DNA of 64,000 bases from a bacterium (GTDB taxonomy: Bacteria; Bacteroidota; Ignavibacteria; SZUA-365). Both the position numbers and the translations under genes were made by a program. Where the stretch lies: contig JAHLLD010000004.1 of NCBI GenBank assembly GCA_020444325.1, positions 186,001 to 250,000 of the forward strand, in the 5' to 3' direction. Below are positions 62,372-64,000 of this stretch, piece after piece (positions within the stretch are counted from its first letter, which is position 1; each line of letters begins with the position of its first letter). The notes under the pieces were generated by a model. The model had not been told where the DNA came from, did not search any database, and saw only the letters and a program-made list of their open reading frames with translations.

Positions 62372-62710
62372 GTGAGTACCAGTGAAATAGACAAAGCAAA
62401 GCCCGTCATTATGGTGGAAATAATTGAATATGAGCCGCATGCAGTGGTGAGCAAAACCATTATCAACAAGAACACCGGACACGTGAGCGTCATGTCCTTC
62501 GATCACGGTGAGGCGCTGGTCGAGAAGACCGTGCCGTTCGAATCGTTCGCACAGATCATCGACGGTCGGGCGGAAATCGTCATCGACGGCATCTCGCACC
62601 TGCTCGAAACGGGACAGTCCATCATCATCCCGGCGCACGCGTCGAACATCGTACGAGCGAACGAGAGGTTCAAAATGGTTCTCACCGTCATCAAAAGCGG
62701 GTATGAATAG
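62372..62710 (+). CDS. Small cupin-fold protein
   Basis: A 112-residue single-domain cupin starting at GTG with CGGAGG twelve bases upstream. Strand pattern and motifs fit: 'VSVMSFDHGEALVEKTVPFE', 'AQIIDGRAEIVIDGISHLLETGQ', then 'IIIPAHASNIVRA' (each seen in separate strands). The usual HxH...E metal motif is incomplete: SFDHGE supplies only His and Glu, and PAHASN a late His. The function is unknown; it may be a sugar or metabolite-binding cupin. It lies 65 bases before the outer-membrane gene and may be co-transcribed. Confidence 0.85.
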   Translation: MSTSEIDKAKPVIMVEIIEYEPHAVVSKTIINKNTGHVSVMSFDHGEALVEKTVPFESFAQIIDGRAEIVIDGISHLLETGQSIIIPAHASNIVRANERFKMVLTVIKSGYE

Positions 62711-62775
62711 CAGAGCCGCATACGAGCAGTACATACAAACCATCCGCTGTTACAGATATCAACAAGGTGCTATTA

Positions 62776-64000
62776 TGACATTACGTTCGTTACTCTTTTT
62801 TCTTCTGCTGTGTCTTTCCGTCCCATTCACGCAGGCGCACGCCCAGTCGACAGGAAATCAGCTTTCCTTCGGCTTCGACGCGGGCGGTGTGAAATACTGG
62901 GGGGAATTCACGGATAATCAGTTCTGGCTCGCAGGCGACGCCTTCGCGCGATACAATATCATTCCGTATGTGTCCATCCATGCGATGGTGTCCTTCGGAC
63001 AGGCACGATACAAAGTCGACCAAATGATCATCGATAATTTCCCGGAGTACTTCGGAGCAGACAGCCGTATCGGTGATTTTTATCCGGGATCGGGAACACG
63101 GATCGAGGAAAAAAACGCGGTGCGATTCTCCGCGTACGACCTGGTGGTCTCGGTGAATTTCTTCCCGGATCAACGCGTCGTCCCCTTCCTGTTTGCCGGT
63201 GTGGGACTCCTGGAATGGAATCCCGCAGTACTCACGAAAAATGAAGCGCTGCCCAACAAGGGAAAGAACGTGTACGATGGAACCCAGGTGACCGTCCCGT
63301 TCGGCCTGGGATTTGAATCGTACATCACCTCGAACCTTGTCATCAACGGCAGAGCGACCATGCGCGTCGCGGGAACAGATTACTTCGACGACCTGAAAGT
63401 GGAAGGGAGCGGCGATGACGCGCTGCTGACATTCGGACTCGGGCTCTCCTACTATCTCTTCGGTGCACGCGATACCGACGGCGATGGCCTTACCGACGAC
63501 GAGGAGGAGGAGCAATTCAAGACCGACCCGAAGAATCCGGACACGGACGGCGACGGCCTGAATGATTATGAAGAAGTCCGCGTATACTCGACGGATCCGC
63601 TGGAATCCGATTCGGACGGCGACAACCTCACGGATTATGATGAAATATTCAAGCACGGAACCGCCCCGAATAAAACGGACACCGACAGCGACGGATTGGA
63701 TGACGGGAAGGAAATTGCCCGGAGCACGAATCCGATGGTCCCCGATACGGACGGCGACGGCTTGATAGACGGAGACGAAGTCACGCAATTCAAAACCGAT
63801 CCCGGCAAGGCGGATACCGATGCAGACGGTCTCAGCGATGGCGAGGAAATCCAGAAGTACACAACCGACCCGTTGGCCAACGACACGGATGCCGACGGCC
63901 TGCTCGACGGAGATGAGCTCAATACGTACAAGACGAAACCGACGGTCGCGGATTCCGACGATGACGGCCTTACCGATGGTGATGAGGTGCATCGATATAA
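62776..64000 (+). CDS. Outer-membrane barrel protein with thrombospondin type 3 repeats, truncated by window
   Basis: The frame opens at ATG 62776 and is still open at the window end (408 complete codons). Residues 1-24 are a signal peptide ending AHAQ. Residues about 25-235 form an OmpA-like eight-strand beta-barrel (alternating aromatics, 'FAGVGLLEWNP', 'FGLGLSYYLFGA'). From about 237 a run of thrombospondin type 3 calcium-binding repeats follows, each about 21-24 residues with DTDGDGLxDxxE. At least seven full units are visible. In related proteins such a linker leads to a C-terminal OmpA peptidoglycan-binding domain, which would lie beyond the edge; that is inference. AAGG lies about eight bases before the ATG. 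An open frame on the opposite strand is a shadow of the repeats. Confidence 0.9.

Noticed and set aside
62790-63992. Minus-strand open frame of 400 codons with short repeats
   Set aside because: Antisense image of the thrombospondin type 3 repeats; the plus strand has a signal peptide, ribosome binding site and calcium motifs.
63480-64000. Possible tandem DNA repeat or CRISPR-like array
   Set aside because: The periodicity is 63-72 bases, with codon-level variation, and encodes DxDGDGLxDxxE units; it is a protein repeat.
1-64000. tRNA, rRNA, riboswitch, insertion sequence, phage or origin signals
   Set aside because: No transposase, integrase, tRNA-like cloverleaf, rRNA segment or known riboswitch core was noticed while reading; weak structured RNAs could be missed without a covariance search.

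Overview
The window reads as a chromosomal segment of a bacterium of the FCB superphylum (Bacteroidota / Ignavibacteria / Kapabacteria type). The main reason is that nine large secreted proteins carry an N-terminal signal peptide and a C-terminal tail of the type IX secretion (T9SS) sorting class, with a core of the form YPNPFxPxT, a central 'xLGRxVxxL' stretch and a final 'GxYxYRL....' strand. FISUMP, SBBP, choice-of-anchor-D, FN3 and Asp-box modules fit the same group. I see no T9SS machinery, rRNA, tRNA, CRISPR array, insertion sequence or phage gene. Base composition looks even, and most genes have clear GGAGG-type ribosome binding sites. Taxonomy below phylum level is inference.

Layout. 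1-6.5 kb: a partial unrecognised gene, an exported alkaline phosphatase, a T9SS beta-strand protein and a membrane acyltransferase-like protein. 6.5-13 kb: a GAF/sigma-54 activator faces a forward operon (92-aa unknown protein, NmrA-like SDR, two tandem ACMSD-type amidohydrolases, a CurA-like reductase, a DUF2938 membrane protein). 13-19.5 kb: a small membrane protein, a VIT-type T9SS protein, a GH39-like secreted protein and an esterase-like protein. 19.7-26 kb: a TPR histidine kinase, a NarL-type regulator, a lone receiver and a subtilase lipoprotein. 26-33 kb: aquaporin, beta-barrel protein, hydrolase lipoprotein, exported FMN-binding-fold protein and an exported TPR-CHAT protein. 33-36 kb: a DinB protein and a T9SS serine hydrolase. 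36-47 kb, all on the minus strand: two NarL-type regulators and two histidine kinases, then two tandem T9SS Asp-box proteins, a T9SS S41 peptidase and a FISUMP lipoprotein. 47-56.5 kb: a second lone receiver, a 2026-aa T9SS protein and a T9SS propeller protein. 56.7-64 kb: a GH130 and GT4 pair, a lysine-rich mini-protein, a DUF2959 lipoprotein, an AraC-type regulator, a cupin and an outer-membrane protein with thrombospondin type 3 repeats that runs off the edge.

How it fits together. Two loci have the same plan: histidine kinase(s) with an exported TPR and/or coiled-coil segment, NarL-type regulators, a lone receiver domain, and secreted effectors beside them. The two lone receivers share an upstream motif, CAAAATAG(A)GTAGNNCTAC, that looks like a common operator. 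The 6.5-13 kb locus looks like a sigma-54-controlled catabolic or detoxification operon. Its second amidohydrolase has lost two catalytic/metal positions that the first retains.

The least conventional signal is a dispersed repeat in four intergenic places (29.4, 35.6, 54.1 and 56.6 kb). It combines a terminator-like palindrome with a tail that, read in one frame, encodes a conserved peptide (APHLRG...LRGFIASFRNLC...FNEL.QL). Substitutions between copies largely preserve that frame. I know of no description of it.
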